Of a stretch of 64,000 nucleotides of DNA, positions 31,489 through 42,100 are shown piece by piece. Each line of letters opens with the position of its first letter. The stretch's first letter is position 1. The notes below the pieces were generated by a model. It ran no database searches. It was not told where the DNA came from and saw only the letters and a program-made list of their open reading frames with translations. The position numbers were made by a program, and so were the translations under genes. Source of the stretch: Merluccius polli (lineage: Eukaryota > Chordata > Actinopteri > Gadiformes > Merlucciidae); the NCBI GenBank assembly GCA_030340625.1, contig JAOPHQ010002276.1, forward strand, positions 714,501 through 778,500, given 5' to 3'.

Positions 31489-32364
31489 TGTTACGGTACA
31501 AGAAAACTGGGACCCAAATGCTGGACACAGGGAGGCAGAGACAGGATAAAAGGCAAAGGAATTTATTGGGTGATCGTTCGGGGAGTCAGGCTAGCGAGGG
31601 TCTGGTACGGGGCAGGCAATCAGGTGGACAAGGGCTAGGCAGGGGACGGGTAGTCAGGCAGGCGGGGGGTCGGTAACAAGGGGGGTAATCGGACAGGCGG
31701 GGGGGCTCGGCAACGGGCTGGTAGTCGGACAGGCAGGGGTCGGCAACGGGCTGGTAGTCGGACAGGCAGGGGTCGGCAACGGGCTGGTAGTCGGACAGGC
31801 AGGGGTCGGCAACGGGCTGGTAGTCGGACAGGCAGGGGTCGGCAACAGGGCTGGAACAGGCGGGTCGTCAGGCAGGCAGGGGTCGGCAACAGGGGCTGGA
31901 CAGGTGGGTCGTCAGGCAGGCAGGGGTCGGCAACAAGGGCTGGAACAGGTGGGTCGTCAGGCAGGCAGGGGTCGGCAACAAGGGCTGGACAGGTGGGTCG
32001 TCAGGCAGGCAGGGGTCGGCAACAAGGGCTGGACAGGTGGGTCGTCAGGCAGGCAGGGGTCGGCAACAAGGGCTGGACAGGTGGGTCGTCAGGCAGGCAG
32101 GGGTCGGCAACAAGGGCTGGAACAAGCGGGTCGTCAGGCAGGCAGGGATCGGCAACAAGGGCTGGAACAGGCGTAGTCAGGCTGGGAATTACTAGTAGGT
32201 TAGGGAAACAACGAACTGGCGCCGGCTGCTTGACAATCCCCGGCTTAAATAGGGAAACAGTGATTATTAATTAGGAACAGGTGTGTGTGGGGAAATGACT
32301 GGTAGAGACGACAAGCGTCCACTAGATGGAGGTATTGGACCGTGTAGCAGGACGTGGTGTAACA
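31489..32364 (-). repeat. Gypsy-A 3' LTR with expanded minisatellite
   Basis: 876 bp, of which about 31640-32175 is a tandem array. The rest matches the 486-bp 5' LTR. Confidence 0.94.
31640..32175. repeat. LTR minisatellite, about 13 units
   Basis: Roughly six ~33-bp units (GGTAGTCGGACAGGCAGGGG then TCGGCAACGGGCT) followed by seven ~44-bp units (GGTCGTCAGGCAGGCAGGGG then TCGGCAACAAGGGCTGGACA). The other LTR (36910-37045) has only three of the second type. Confidence 0.92.
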
Positions 32365-34784
32365 GTACCCCCCCCTCTACGGACGCCTCTCAGCGGACGC
32401 TCAACGACGGACGGGTGGTTGTCTGTGACCGGGATGGGTGGAGGGGGCCTGGAGGCGGGAACCCTGTCGCCGGGTACTTCGGGTGGGGGGGACGGGTGAT
32501 CCCGGTGAAAGTCCCGAATAAGGGAGGGATCCAGAATCCGCTTGCGGGGAACCCAGGATCTCTCCTCAGGACCATACCCCTCCCAGTCAACCAGGTACTG
32601 ATGTCCCCGGCCGCGACGCCGCACATCCAGGAGTCGACGGACCGTCCAAGCTGGATTATTGTCGATTAGCCTTGGCGGAGGTGGAGGTGGGATGGGGGGG
32701 GACAACGGACTGGTAGAGACTGGCTTAATCTGCGAGACATGGAAAGTGGGGTGGATGCGGCGGAGTGCAGGGGGGACGTTCAGGTGAACCGCAGAGGGGT
32801 TGACCACCTTGGAGATGGTGTAGGGGCCGATGAAGCGTGGGGAGAGTTTGGGGGGAATCCCCTTCAAGGGGAGATCCTTGGCCCGCAACCAGACCTCTTG
32901 CCCGGGGGCGTACTCGGGTGCAGGACGACGACGCTTATTCACCTGAATTTGGGAGCGAGAGGATGCCTGGAGTAGTGCCGTGCGCGTCCTTTTCCAGATA
33001 CGCCGGCATCTGCGCAGATGGCTTTGGACGGAAGGGACGGCAATCTCTTCCTCTAGATCGGGAAACAGGGGAGGTTGGTAACCCAAAGAGGCCATAAACG
33101 GGGATAACCCAGTGGATGCGTTTATCAGCGTGTTGTGGGCGTATTCCACCCAGGGCAGCTGAGAGCTCCAAGTGGTGGGGCTGGCGTGGGAGATACAGCG
33201 AAGCGCCGCCTCCATCTCCTGGTTTGCTCTTTCAGATTGACCATTAGATTGGGGGTGAAACCCCGAAGAGAGGCTGGAAGTGGCGCCAAGAGCTTTGCAG
33301 AAGGCCCGCCATACTTGTGAGGTGAACTGAGGACCTCTGTCTGAGACCACGTCCGCGGGGATGCCATGCCGGCAGAATACGTGTTTGACCAAGAGGTCGG
33401 CGGTCTCCCTGGAGGAGGGAAGCTTGGGAAGGGCGATGAAGTGGGCGGCCTTTGAGAAGCGGTCAATCACGGTAAGAATGGTGGTGTTACCCTCTGACGT
33501 GGGTAAACCGGTGACAAAGTCAAGGGCGATGTGTGACCAGGGGCGGCTAGGTATGGGTAGAGGCTGTAGTAAACCGGACTGGGGGCGGGTCGAGGTCTTG
33601 TTCCGAGCGCAAGTAGCACACGCCGAAATAAAGGAGCGGACGTCCTTGTCCATGGTGGACCACCAAAAACGCCGACGGATGAAATCCAAGGTGCGGGAGA
33701 TACCTGGGTGGCAGGTAAGCCGGGAGGAGTGCGCCCAAGTTAACACCTGGGACCTTACTGCGTCAGGGACGAACATACGGTTAGGGGGACCGAGACCGGG
33801 GTCCGGCTGTTGCCTCTGTGCCCGGCGGACAGCCGACTCCACCTCCCAGGTGAGAGTGGCAACGAGGCAAGTGGGTGGCAGAATGGTCTCGGGGTCCGTG
33901 CCGGGGTCCTCGGGAGAGTACAGGCGGGACAGAGCATCCGGCTTGACATTCTGAGAGCCCGGACGGTAGGTGAGGGAAAAGTTGAACCTACCAAAGTATA
34001 AAGCCCACCTGGCCTGACGGGAATTTAGCCTCTTCGCCGATTGGAGGTAAGCGAGGTTGCGATGGTCGGTCCAAACAATAAAAGGAAGCTCCGCGCCCTC
34101 CAACCAGTGTCGCCACTCCTCCAAGGCCAGCTTGACCGCTAATAGCTCTCGGTTGCCCACATCATAATTGCGCTCCGGCGGGGACAACCTTCTAGAGAAG
34201 AAGGCGCAGGGATGGAGCTTGTGGTCGGAGGAGGAACGCTGGGAGAGAACCGCGCCCACTCCGGTGTCCGAGGCGTCGACCTCCACCACGAACTGGAGTG
34301 AAGGATCCGGTTGAGTGAGGATGGGAGCAGATATAAACCGCTGTTTGAGGCCCCGAAAGGCGGACTCTGCTTCCGGCGTCCAAGCAAAGGAGCTCTTGGT
34401 GGACGTCAAGGCCGTGAGGGGTGCCGCAATCTGGCTGTAACCGCGTATAAAACGTCGGTAAAAGTTGGCAAAACCAAGGAACTGCTGCAATCGCTTGCGG
34501 GTGGAGGGAGAGGGCCACTCGGCCACCGCAGAGACCTTTGAGGGATCCATTTCAACCTGTCCCTGGCTGATTATATACCCCAAGAAGGCAATGGATGGGA
34601 CGTGGAACTCGCACTTCTCCGCCTTAACATATAGTCTGTTCTCCAGCAGCCTCTGCAAAACTTGCCGGACATGGACCCGGTGCTCCTCCATGGAGCTTGA
34701 AAAAATGAGAATATCGTCCAGATAGACGAAAACGGTGTGGTTCAACAGGTCCCGGAGGACATCGTTAACCAAGGATTGAAACAC
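32322..34784 (-). CDS. Gypsy-A pol: RT palm end, RNase H, integrase, chromodomain
   Basis: An 820-codon open frame, in order: the RT catalytic YLDDILIFSS near its start, RT thumb (FLGFANFYRRFIRGYS), RNase H (VEVDASDTGVGAVLSQ, NRELLAVKLALEEW, WTDHRNLAYL), integrase zinc domain (HSSRLTCHPG...CATCARNK), integrase core (ALDFVTGLP, VVSDRGPQF, NGQSERANQEME: the D,D,E triad), GPY/F-like GPYTISKV, and a C-terminal chromodomain (VRRLLDVRRRGRGHQYLVDW, then EGYGPEERSWVP). Chromodomains target integration to particular histone marks in chromoviruses. The upstream RT half lies in another frame (34765-36735); the break is at the G-run 34788-34793. The stop lies inside the LTR at 32322. Confidence 0.93.
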   Translation of the reverse strand: MFQSLVNDVLRDLLNHTVFVYLDDILIFSSSMEEHRVHVRQVLQRLLENRLYVKAEKCEFHVPSIAFLGYIISQGQVEMDPSKVSAVAEWPSPSTRKRLQQFLGFANFYRRFIRGYSQIAAPLTALTSTKSSFAWTPEAESAFRGLKQRFISAPILTQPDPSLQFVVEVDASDTGVGAVLSQRSSSDHKLHPCAFFSRRLSPPERNYDVGNRELLAVKLALEEWRHWLEGAELPFIVWTDHRNLAYLQSAKRLNSRQARWALYFGRFNFSLTYRPGSQNVKPDALSRLYSPEDPGTDPETILPPTCLVATLTWEVESAVRRAQRQQPDPGLGPPNRMFVPDAVRSQVLTWAHSSRLTCHPGISRTLDFIRRRFWWSTMDKDVRSFISACATCARNKTSTRPQSGLLQPLPIPSRPWSHIALDFVTGLPTSEGNTTILTVIDRFSKAAHFIALPKLPSSRETADLLVKHVFCRHGIPADVVSDRGPQFTSQVWRAFCKALGATSSLSSGFHPQSNGQSERANQEMEAALRCISHASPTTWSSQLPWVEYAHNTLINASTGLSPFMASLGYQPPLFPDLEEEIAVPSVQSHLRRCRRIWKRTRTALLQASSRSQIQVNKRRRPAPEYAPGQEVWLRAKDLPLKGIPPKLSPRFIGPYTISKVVNPSAVHLNVPPALRRIHPTFHVSQIKPVSTSPLSPPIPPPPPPRLIDNNPAWTVRRLLDVRRRGRGHQYLVDWEGYGPEERSWVPRKRILDPSLIRDFHRDHPSPPPEVPGDRVPASRPPPPIPVTDNHPSVVERPLRGVRRGGGTVTPRPATRSNTSI

Positions 34785-36735
34785 TGCGGGGGGCGTTGGT
34801 GAGGCCGAATGGCATCACCAGATACTCGTAGTGGCCCAAAGGCGTATTAAACGCCGTCTTCCATTCGTCCCCCTCCCGAATGCGGACCAGGTGATATGCA
34901 TTGCGCAGATCTAATTTTGAGAATACGGAGGCTCCATGAAGGGGGACGAAGGCGGAACTGATGAGGGGTAACGGATATTTATTTTTCACCGTGATATCGT
35001 TCAGACCACGGTAGTCGATGCAGGGGCGAAGCGATTTATCCTTCTTGGTAATAAAGAAGAACCCCGCTCCAACCGGTGACGAAGAAGGGCGGATGATTCC
35101 AGCGGCGATGGATTCTCCGATGTACTCCTCCATCGACTCGCGTTCTGGGCGGGAGAGGTTGAACAGACGGCTGCTAGGAAGGGGGGCTCCGGGGAGGAGG
35201 TCTATGGCGCAGTCATAAGGGCGGTGGGGGGGCAAGGTCAAGGCATGGGACTTACAGAACACTGCTCCGAGGTCGTGATACTCCTCCGGGACGGAGGACA
35301 GATTAGGAGGTTCGGGTACGGACTCGAACTGTGTCGCCCGAGGAGCCGGGGCGGACCGCAAGCACTGGGACAGGCAATGGGTACTCCATGACAGGATGCG
35401 CCCGGTTCCCCAATCGATCTGAGGATTGTGAGTCCGCAACCAGGGGTAGCCCAGAACAACCGGGGAGAAGGGGCTGGCAATCACCAGGAGGGATATGGTC
35501 TCCTGATGATTCCCAGAAACTAGCAGGTTGAGCGGAACGGTGCGGCGTTCCACCCGTGTGAGGGACCTCCCATCTAGCGCCTGGGTCTCGATCGAAAGAT
35601 CGAGAGGAAGGGTGTCTATGCTCAGTCGCTTAACCAACTCCTGATCGATGAAGCTCTCATCCGCTCCGGAGTCCAGGAGAATGGAGAGCGGGAGGCTTTG
35701 ATCTTGCCACATAAGAGTGGCCTCTAGGAGGGGGCGGGAGACTGAGGGATTATGAGAGCGGCTCGCCAGTACCCCTCGAGTTACTGACGAGCTCGTTCTT
35801 TTCCCGAGAGGGCGGGGCATCCGGATCGAAAATGACCGGAAGTGCCGCAATACAAACAAGCTCCCGATCGAATACGCCGCTCCCTCTCCTCGGGAGTAAG
35901 GTGTGTGCGTCCGATCTGCATCGGCTCGGGGGAAGGGGGGCCGCCCATAGCGGGGAGGAACGGTGACCGGGAGGGAGGACTGCGTTGCAGCTGGTGACTC
36001 AAAAGGGGGCGTGGCGAACGAGCGGGTGCCTCTCTCTCTGCGCCGCTCTCGCAAACGATTGTCCATGTGAATCGCGAGAGAAATGAGATGGTCTAAGTCC
36101 GCGGGTTCCTCCCAGGAGGTTAAGCGGTCCTTTAACTCGCTACTGAGCGCGTTTTGGAATACCCCCTGCAGCGCCTCCTCGTTCCAGCCGCTCTCAGCAG
36201 CGAGGGTCCGGAACTCCACTGCAAAAGAGGCTACGCTGCGTGATCCCTGGTGAAGCTGCAGGAGACGTTGGGAGGCCTCCCTGCCCCGGACAGGATGATC
36301 AAAGACCTTCCTCATATCATCTGTGAAGGCGCCGTAGTTATAACAGACCGAAGACCCACGTTCCCACACCGCCGCGGCCCACGCGAGAGCCTCGCCACTC
36401 AGCGAACCGATCAGGTAAGCTATCTTTGATCTCTCGGTGGGGTAAGTCTGGGGCTGCATTTCAAAGACAAGGGAACACTGGGTAAGAAATGACCGGCAGG
36501 ATCCTAGATCCCCTCCATAACGTTGGGGGGCTGGGATGAATGGTTCCCGGGGAGACACCGACGGACTCGGGGTGGGGGCTGGTGGTTCTGGGGGGACGGG
36601 GAGCTGAGCGCCGACGGCTAGAGTCAGCTCCCGGAGGGCGGTGGCGATCTCCTGCAAGGCCTGATCGTGTTGGCCCAAGAGAGTCCCTTGGCGGGAGATC
36701 ATTGCCCTGAACCCCTCTGCGTCAGCTGGGTCCAT
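34765..36735 (-). pseudogene. Gypsy-A gag-protease-RT N-terminal half, with frame breaks
   Basis: It starts at ATG 36735, sixteen bases inside the 5' LTR, with gag (MDPADAEGFRAMISRQGTLL, FAVEFRTLAAESGW). The CCHC zinc knuckle CLYCGTSGHFRSGC is encoded at about 35835-35880 but in a different frame from gag and protease. So two compensating breaks flank it: one near the G/C runs at 35932-35943, the other near 35800. The long frame then gives the protease (ILLDSGADESFID, active-site DSG) and the first half of RT (RPCIDYRGLNDITVKNKYPL, KLDLRNAYHL, MPFGLTNAP), ending at the break at 34788-34793. All domains are otherwise intact. Confidence 0.88.
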
Positions 36736-36739
36736 GTTG

Positions 36740-36749
36740 GCCAGTTCGT
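36740..36749 (-). other. Gypsy-A self-primer-binding site
   Basis: On the sense (minus) strand the bases just inside the 5' LTR read GTACGAACTGGCC. The ten bases ACGAACTGGC are complementary to GCCAGTTCGT in the LTR (sense strand, 37092-37083), which lies about 32 bp after a TATTTAA box, where transcription should start. This is the arrangement of Tf1-type self-priming, and there is no match to a tRNA 3' end with CCA. Confidence 0.65.
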
Positions 36750-36751
36750 AC

Positions 36752-37237
36752 TGTTACGGTACAAGAAAACTGGGACCCAAATGCTGGACACAGGGAGGCA
36801 GAGACAGGATAAAAGGCAAAGGAATTTATTGGGTGATCGTTCGGGGAGTCAGGCTAGCGAGGGTCTGGTACGGGGCAGGCAATCAGGTGGACAAGGGCTA
36901 GGCAGGGGACGGGTCGTCAGGCAGGCAGGGGTCGGCAACAAGGGCTGGACAGGTGGGTCGTCAGGCAGGCAGGGGTCGGCAACAAGGGCTGGAACAAGCG
37001 GGTCGTCAGGCAGGCAGGGATCGGCAACAAGGGCTGGAACAGGCGTAGTCAGGCTGGGAATTACTAGTAGGTTAGGGAAACAACGAACTGGCGCCGGCTG
37101 CTTGACAATCCCCCGGCTTAAATAGGGAAACAGTGATTATTAATTAGGAACAGGTGTGTGTGGGGAAATGACTGGTAGAGACGACAAGCGTCCACTAGAT
37201 GGAGGTATTGGACCGTGTAGCAGGACGTGGTGTAACA
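36752..37237 (-). repeat. Gypsy-A 5' LTR
   Basis: 486 bp with TGTTACGG...GTGTAACA ends. It carries three minisatellite units, a sense-strand TATTTAA near 37118-37124 and the self-primer sequence 37083-37092. Confidence 0.93.
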
Positions 37238-38008
37238 GAGTTACCATCTATACAGACAGCATGTATGCTTTTGGTGTTGTTCATGATTTTGGTACTTTGT
37301 GGAAGATGCAAGGTTTCTGCACATCCACGGGTAAGCAAATTAATAATTCACATTTGGTTGCTATCCTACTTGATGCTATACTCCTACCTGCTGCTATCTC
37401 TGTTTATAAATGTGAAGCACACACAGGAGCCACGGACCTGGTGTCCAGGGGAAACACGATTAGGGTGCTAAGGCGCCACTTGTGTACACCATACATGACA
37501 CAACTGACGTCTTCGGTCACGATCGAGGAATTGGCAAAAGGTCAGACCAAGGCCTTACCCATAGAAAGTCAGTCATGGAAATCAGCTGGTGCAACATATC
37601 GTGGAGGATTGGGGTTTGGCCCGAATGGGCGTCCTTGCTTTCCTAAATGTTTGTTTCCTATCTATGCTAGTATGACACATAGTAGAGGCCATGGGCCCTA
37701 TTTTAACGATCTGAAACGCATGGTCTGAAGTGCGTGGCGCAGATAGGGCGTGTCCCAATGACCTTCTGCTAGTAGGCGCACAGTCGTAAAGGGTTGTACT
37801 TCATCTCTTCATTAATCATGGGTGTGTATTGGGCGTAACATGCAATATACCAATCAGAGTGTCATCTCCCATTCCCTTTAAAGCTAGCGCTTGGCAGAAG
37901 GCTATTATTACGGCGGATTTGCCGGGTGAGAAGAAGGAACGATGTTCAGGCGAGGAGACAGAACTATCTTGATGTACACAATTATAATCTTTCACATTGT
38001 AATCTTTT

Positions 38009-38467
38009 TGTTAGGATGTGCTATGTTTGTCTATTGCCCTGTGTTTTCCTGGTGTTTCCCTGCCCTTCGTGTTCTGTGTCTGTTGTTGTATGTCTCCCCT
38101 GTCTGTGCAGGCTGGGCGTGGCTGACCTACTTCTTCAACCACTCCCTCATTGATTCTCACCTGCTCAGCTTCCACACCTGCCTTTCATCATCTCATCAAC
38201 CTCCTGCGGAATTTTTAACTCCGGTTCACCCTTCCAGACTCTGCCAGTTCGTCGTTGTACCTTACGTGTCCTGCCATACTCACCTGCCCTGCTCGCTGCG
38301 CTCAGCCTGCCCTTGTCTTCTCCCTCGTCCTGGTCGTCCTGCCCTGGACTTCCCCTGTCTTGTCTGTTCTTGTTCTTCTGTTGGTGGCAAATAAAGCCTT
38401 CCACATCTACTCCTGTTTTCGGGTCTGCTTTGTGGGTTCAGTGTCCTGCCGAGCACTAGCGCTAACA
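38009..38467 (+). repeat. Gypsy-B 5' LTR
   Basis: 459 bp. GCCAGTTCGT at 38243-38252 is complementary to the primer region ACGAACTGGC at 38470-38479. The corresponding TATTTAA is kept in the right LTR (about 43124) but altered here. Confidence 0.93.
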
Positions 38468-38487
38468 GTACGAACTGGCCAAACAAT

Positions 38488-39070
38488 GGACCCCGCAGAC
38501 CCAACTCACAACGCAATGTCCTCCCAGGGAGCCCTGCTGGGCCAACATGAGCAGTTCATCCGGGCTCTTTTTGAGTGCAGCATGCAGACCAAGACAAATT
38601 GTGGAGCTAACGCAGCAGGTATCCAGTCTCTCCAGTTCAGTCCAGTCTATGCCTGTACTGTAGTACGCCCGGTCACTTTGTCTCTGTTTGTCCGGTTCGC
38701 CCAAAAGGGGCGGCTCGTCAATAAGAATGGGGGTATTGACGAGCCAGAAATCTCCTTTTGAAATGACCCCATCCCGTGCTCGGCTGCTAGTAAATGCTTC
38801 CCTGTGCATCTACCCTGTTGTGTTCCCCTTGCAAGCCCTTATCAATTCAGGTGCAGAGGATAATCTGATGGATGAGGCCCTAGCAAAACAACTGGGTTGT
38901 ACTGTGGAGCCTTTGGACAAGCCCATACCTGCTCTGGCCTTGGACGGCAAAGTCTTCACAGAGGTAACACACAAGACTGTACCTGTGTCCCTTGTCATCT
39001 CCGGGAACCATCATGAATCTCTCTCGTTTTTCCATCACCTCAGACTCCCCTGGTTTTTGACTGGGCATTG
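38488..39070 (+). pseudogene. Gypsy-B gag and protease remnants
   Basis: Gag starts MDPADPTHNAMSSQGALLGQ, close to Gypsy-A gag, but most of it is deleted. A zinc knuckle CLYCSTPGHFVSVC is found in a second frame at 38648-38689. Protease follows at about 38820-39065: LQALINSGAEDNLMDEALAK, where the active-site DSG has become NSG, then KTVPVSLVISGNHHE. The catalytic Asp is therefore lost. Frames change at least twice. Non-functional. Confidence 0.82.
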
Positions 39071-39101
39071 AGGAGAATAGTGGGTTGGAGCTCTCATTGT
39101 C

Positions 39102-42100
39102 ATGCTGTTTGTCTCAAGACTGCTTTACCACCTGCAGATGGAGCTGTTTCACCTTCTCCTGCTGAGAGCAGCCCCCCCCACAATCTCTCCAGAGTGCCAA
39201 CCGAATATCATGACCTCCATGAAATTTTCAGCAAGAGTAGAGCCTTGTCTTTGCCTCCTCACCGTTCCTATGACCATTTGCGCCATTGACTCTAGCCGAC
39301 TGTACAACCTGTCTCGGCCGGAGAGGGAAGCTATGGAGAAGTACATAACTGAGTCCTTGGCCACAGGTATCATTCGTCCTTCCTCCTCGCCCCTAGGGGC
39401 AGGATTCTTTTTTGTGGGGAAGAAGGACAAGGCTCTCAGACCATGTATTGATTTTCGGGGTCTAAATGACATCACTATTAAAAACAAAAAAACCCTACCT
39501 CTGATGAACTCTGCCTTTGAATCTCTTGAAGGTGCCCGAATTTTCTCTAAGCTGGATCTGCGCAATGCTTATCATCTGGTGCGTATAAGGGAGGGGGACG
39601 AGTGGAAGACGGCATTTAATACTCCTTTAGGGCATTTTGAGTACCTAGTCATGCCTTTCGGTCTCACCAACACTCCTGCCATCTTCCAGGCTCTAATCAA
39701 TGATGTCCTCCGTGACTTTATAAATAGATTTGTGTTGGTCTATTTAGATGACATCTTGGTTTTCTGCAGATCACCTAAGGAGCACGTCTCCCACGTCCAC
39801 CAAGTGCTCACCAGCCTTCTGGAGAATAAGCTGTTTGCTAAGGCTGAAAAGTGCGAGTTCCATGTCAGCACCATTTCTTTCCTTGGCTTTGTCATTCAGG
39901 GCAGGAGAGTCATGGCAGATCCTGAGAAGGTCCGCGCTGTGGAGGATTGGCCCGTACCAAGGACTTGGAAGGAGTTACAGCGCTTCCTGGGGTTCGCCAA
40001 TTTCTACCAATGTTTTATCCGGGACTACAGTAAGGTTGCCTCACCTCTCACTAGGGCTGTCCCGAATACCATATTTTGGGCTCCGGAGCTTCGGTAGTAA
40101 TCGACAGCGAATATTCGAATATTCGGGGGGGGGGGCAAAAAAATATATATATATTTATTTTTTTATGCCAATTGCCTTAGCCCCAGATGTTCCCACATTA
40201 CTCCTTATTAGGGATGGGCATAATTAATCGATGATCGATCATTGATCGTTAAGAAATGTGTCGATCAATTTATATTGTTATCGATCAAAAGGACGTTGTG
40301 TTGCATACTGTGAGTCTTGAAGCGGTGCGGTGATCGCGGCTTTAGTTCCCCGTGTCTGATCGCTGTAATTCGGAGCGTGAATATCGGTTGAATATCTAAT
40401 ATCTTTCTAACTTTAAGAAACACTTTAGTATTTTTAAGACGATAGTCGCACATCCCTCGTAACTACGCCGTGAAGGTGAACCCTCCCGGACTCCTAACAT
40501 GAACCGCTCCGCCGGAGGAGCCGGACACCACAATACAAACACGTGTTTTCCATTTGCTTGCTGTTAAATAAAGTTGTGTGCAGTTATACGGTTAAATACG
40601 ATTATTGATTAATGACCGATCGCGTACTGCGGTCAAGACAGCCGTCTCGGTTTCGCGTGGTCAAGCCAGCCGCTCCAACATTTTAAATACTTCCATAACT
40701 GACATTTTAACAAAACGTTCAGCCTCATATGTTTTCTGACTAAGGTATTGCTTTTAGATAGTTCATGCCATTGTTTCTAAATGTGTGGCTCATCTGTTTG
40801 TCGCGAGCCTTTTCCGAGCGCCGGCTGCATATTGTATGGGCATATGTCGGCCTTTTCCCCTTTTTTCAAAACAGTTATACAGTTTAATGCCCACTTTTAC
40901 TGCCTTGTTTGATTATTGTTGGCCGATAAGTAGGCTACTTATTGTGATTGGATTACAGATGTAGTCTTGTTGAATCTCCAAACCTTTAAGAGCGCATTGT
41001 TCGGCTTTTACGAGCGCCGCATAGGCCTATAACCAGGGACGGGCTGCCATAGGGAGGTTCGGCCGGACGATTTCAGGCCGATTATTTTGTATTTTTTTAT
41101 TTTGTGTATTATTATTTTTGGGCCGGTCCAGATTATTGGGCCGGTCCAGGACATAATACGGTCGTAGGTCCGCGGTGCGCTACAAACGCTACAAACTGAA
41201 GCCTGCGTTCACTGCTGTGAGTGATGTCACGCGCCCAAGCTGAGATGGTATATATTTCCACATCTTAACAGTCAAGTATAAATATAGTACAAGAATGTTC
41301 TGACAAAATGTATTTTGCGGTTCGCCTTTAGTGATAGCCTACATTTAGAAAAAAAAAAAAAAAAAAAAAAAAAACGAATATCCGAATCCCAAAATTGAAA
41401 ACCGAATACCTACCCAATGAACGAATATCCGAATAGTCGAATATTCGGGTCCAGCCCTACCTCTCACCAGACTCACGTCCTCCAATGTGGTGTTCTGTTG
41501 GTCTACTGAGGCAAACAATGCTTTTGTGCAACTAAAACAACTGTTCACATCAGTTTCTATTCTGGTCCAACCTGACCCCAGTAAGCAGTTCATTGTGAAG
41601 TGGATGCTTCTGATGCCGGGGATTCCTCTGAGGATTCCTGTCCCACTCCGGACCACATCCTGCCCCCTGACTGTGTCGTGGCTCAGCTTACCTGGGGAAT
41701 CGAGAAGACGGTTCAAGAAGCTCAATGGCTTCAGCCTGATCCGGGTAACGGCCCTGCCAATCGTTTGTTTGTCCCTGACTCCCATGTCCATTCCCAGGTC
41801 CTACAGTGGGCTCATACCTCCCGCTTTGCGTGCCATCCTGGGTCCAACCGAACCATCTCTCTGCTGAAGCGACACTTTTGGTGGCCTACACTGGATCGGG
41901 ACACCCGGGAGTATGTGGCGGCGTGTACCACCTGTGCCTGCAGCAAGGCCTCCCATCAGGCTCCAGCAGGTCTCCTTTTTTTTCTCCTTCTCTAAGGCTG
42001 CACATTTTGTGGCATTGCCTTCAGCATTTGCCAAACTGTTAACCCAACATGTCATACGGCTCCATGGCATACCTTCTGACATTGTCTCTGATAGGGGCCC

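Larger units (their letters stand above)
31489..37237 (-). mobile_element. Gypsy-A: young Ty3/Gypsy chromovirus (Tf1/sushi-like)
   Basis: LTRs at 31489-32364 and 36752-37237 share TGTTACGG...GTGTAACA ends. The target duplication is GAGTT (31484-31488, 37238-37242). A polypurine tract, the complement of CCCCCCCTCTAC, adjoins the left LTR (32368-32380). The interior holds gag-pro and pol on the minus strand, with a chromodomain at the end of integrase. Outside a minisatellite the LTRs appear identical except for one C-run, so the insertion is recent. It interrupts the RNase H of ERV-B. Confidence 0.95.

Noticed and set aside
31640..32175. CRISPR-like regular repeats
   Set aside because: Units are contiguous without unique spacers, vary in length and belong to a retrotransposon LTR in a eukaryote.
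32335..33171. Plus-strand frames opposite Gypsy-A pol
   Set aside because: Shadow frames of the integrase and chromodomain coding strand.
38165..38516. Frames inside the Gypsy-B LTRs
   Set aside because: LTR sequence, repeated at 42937-43397, without protein homology.
40209..40455. Separate hAT MITE inside hAT-C
   Set aside because: The AGGGATG ends are only partly inverted and no 8-bp duplication could be found, so it is mentioned but not called.
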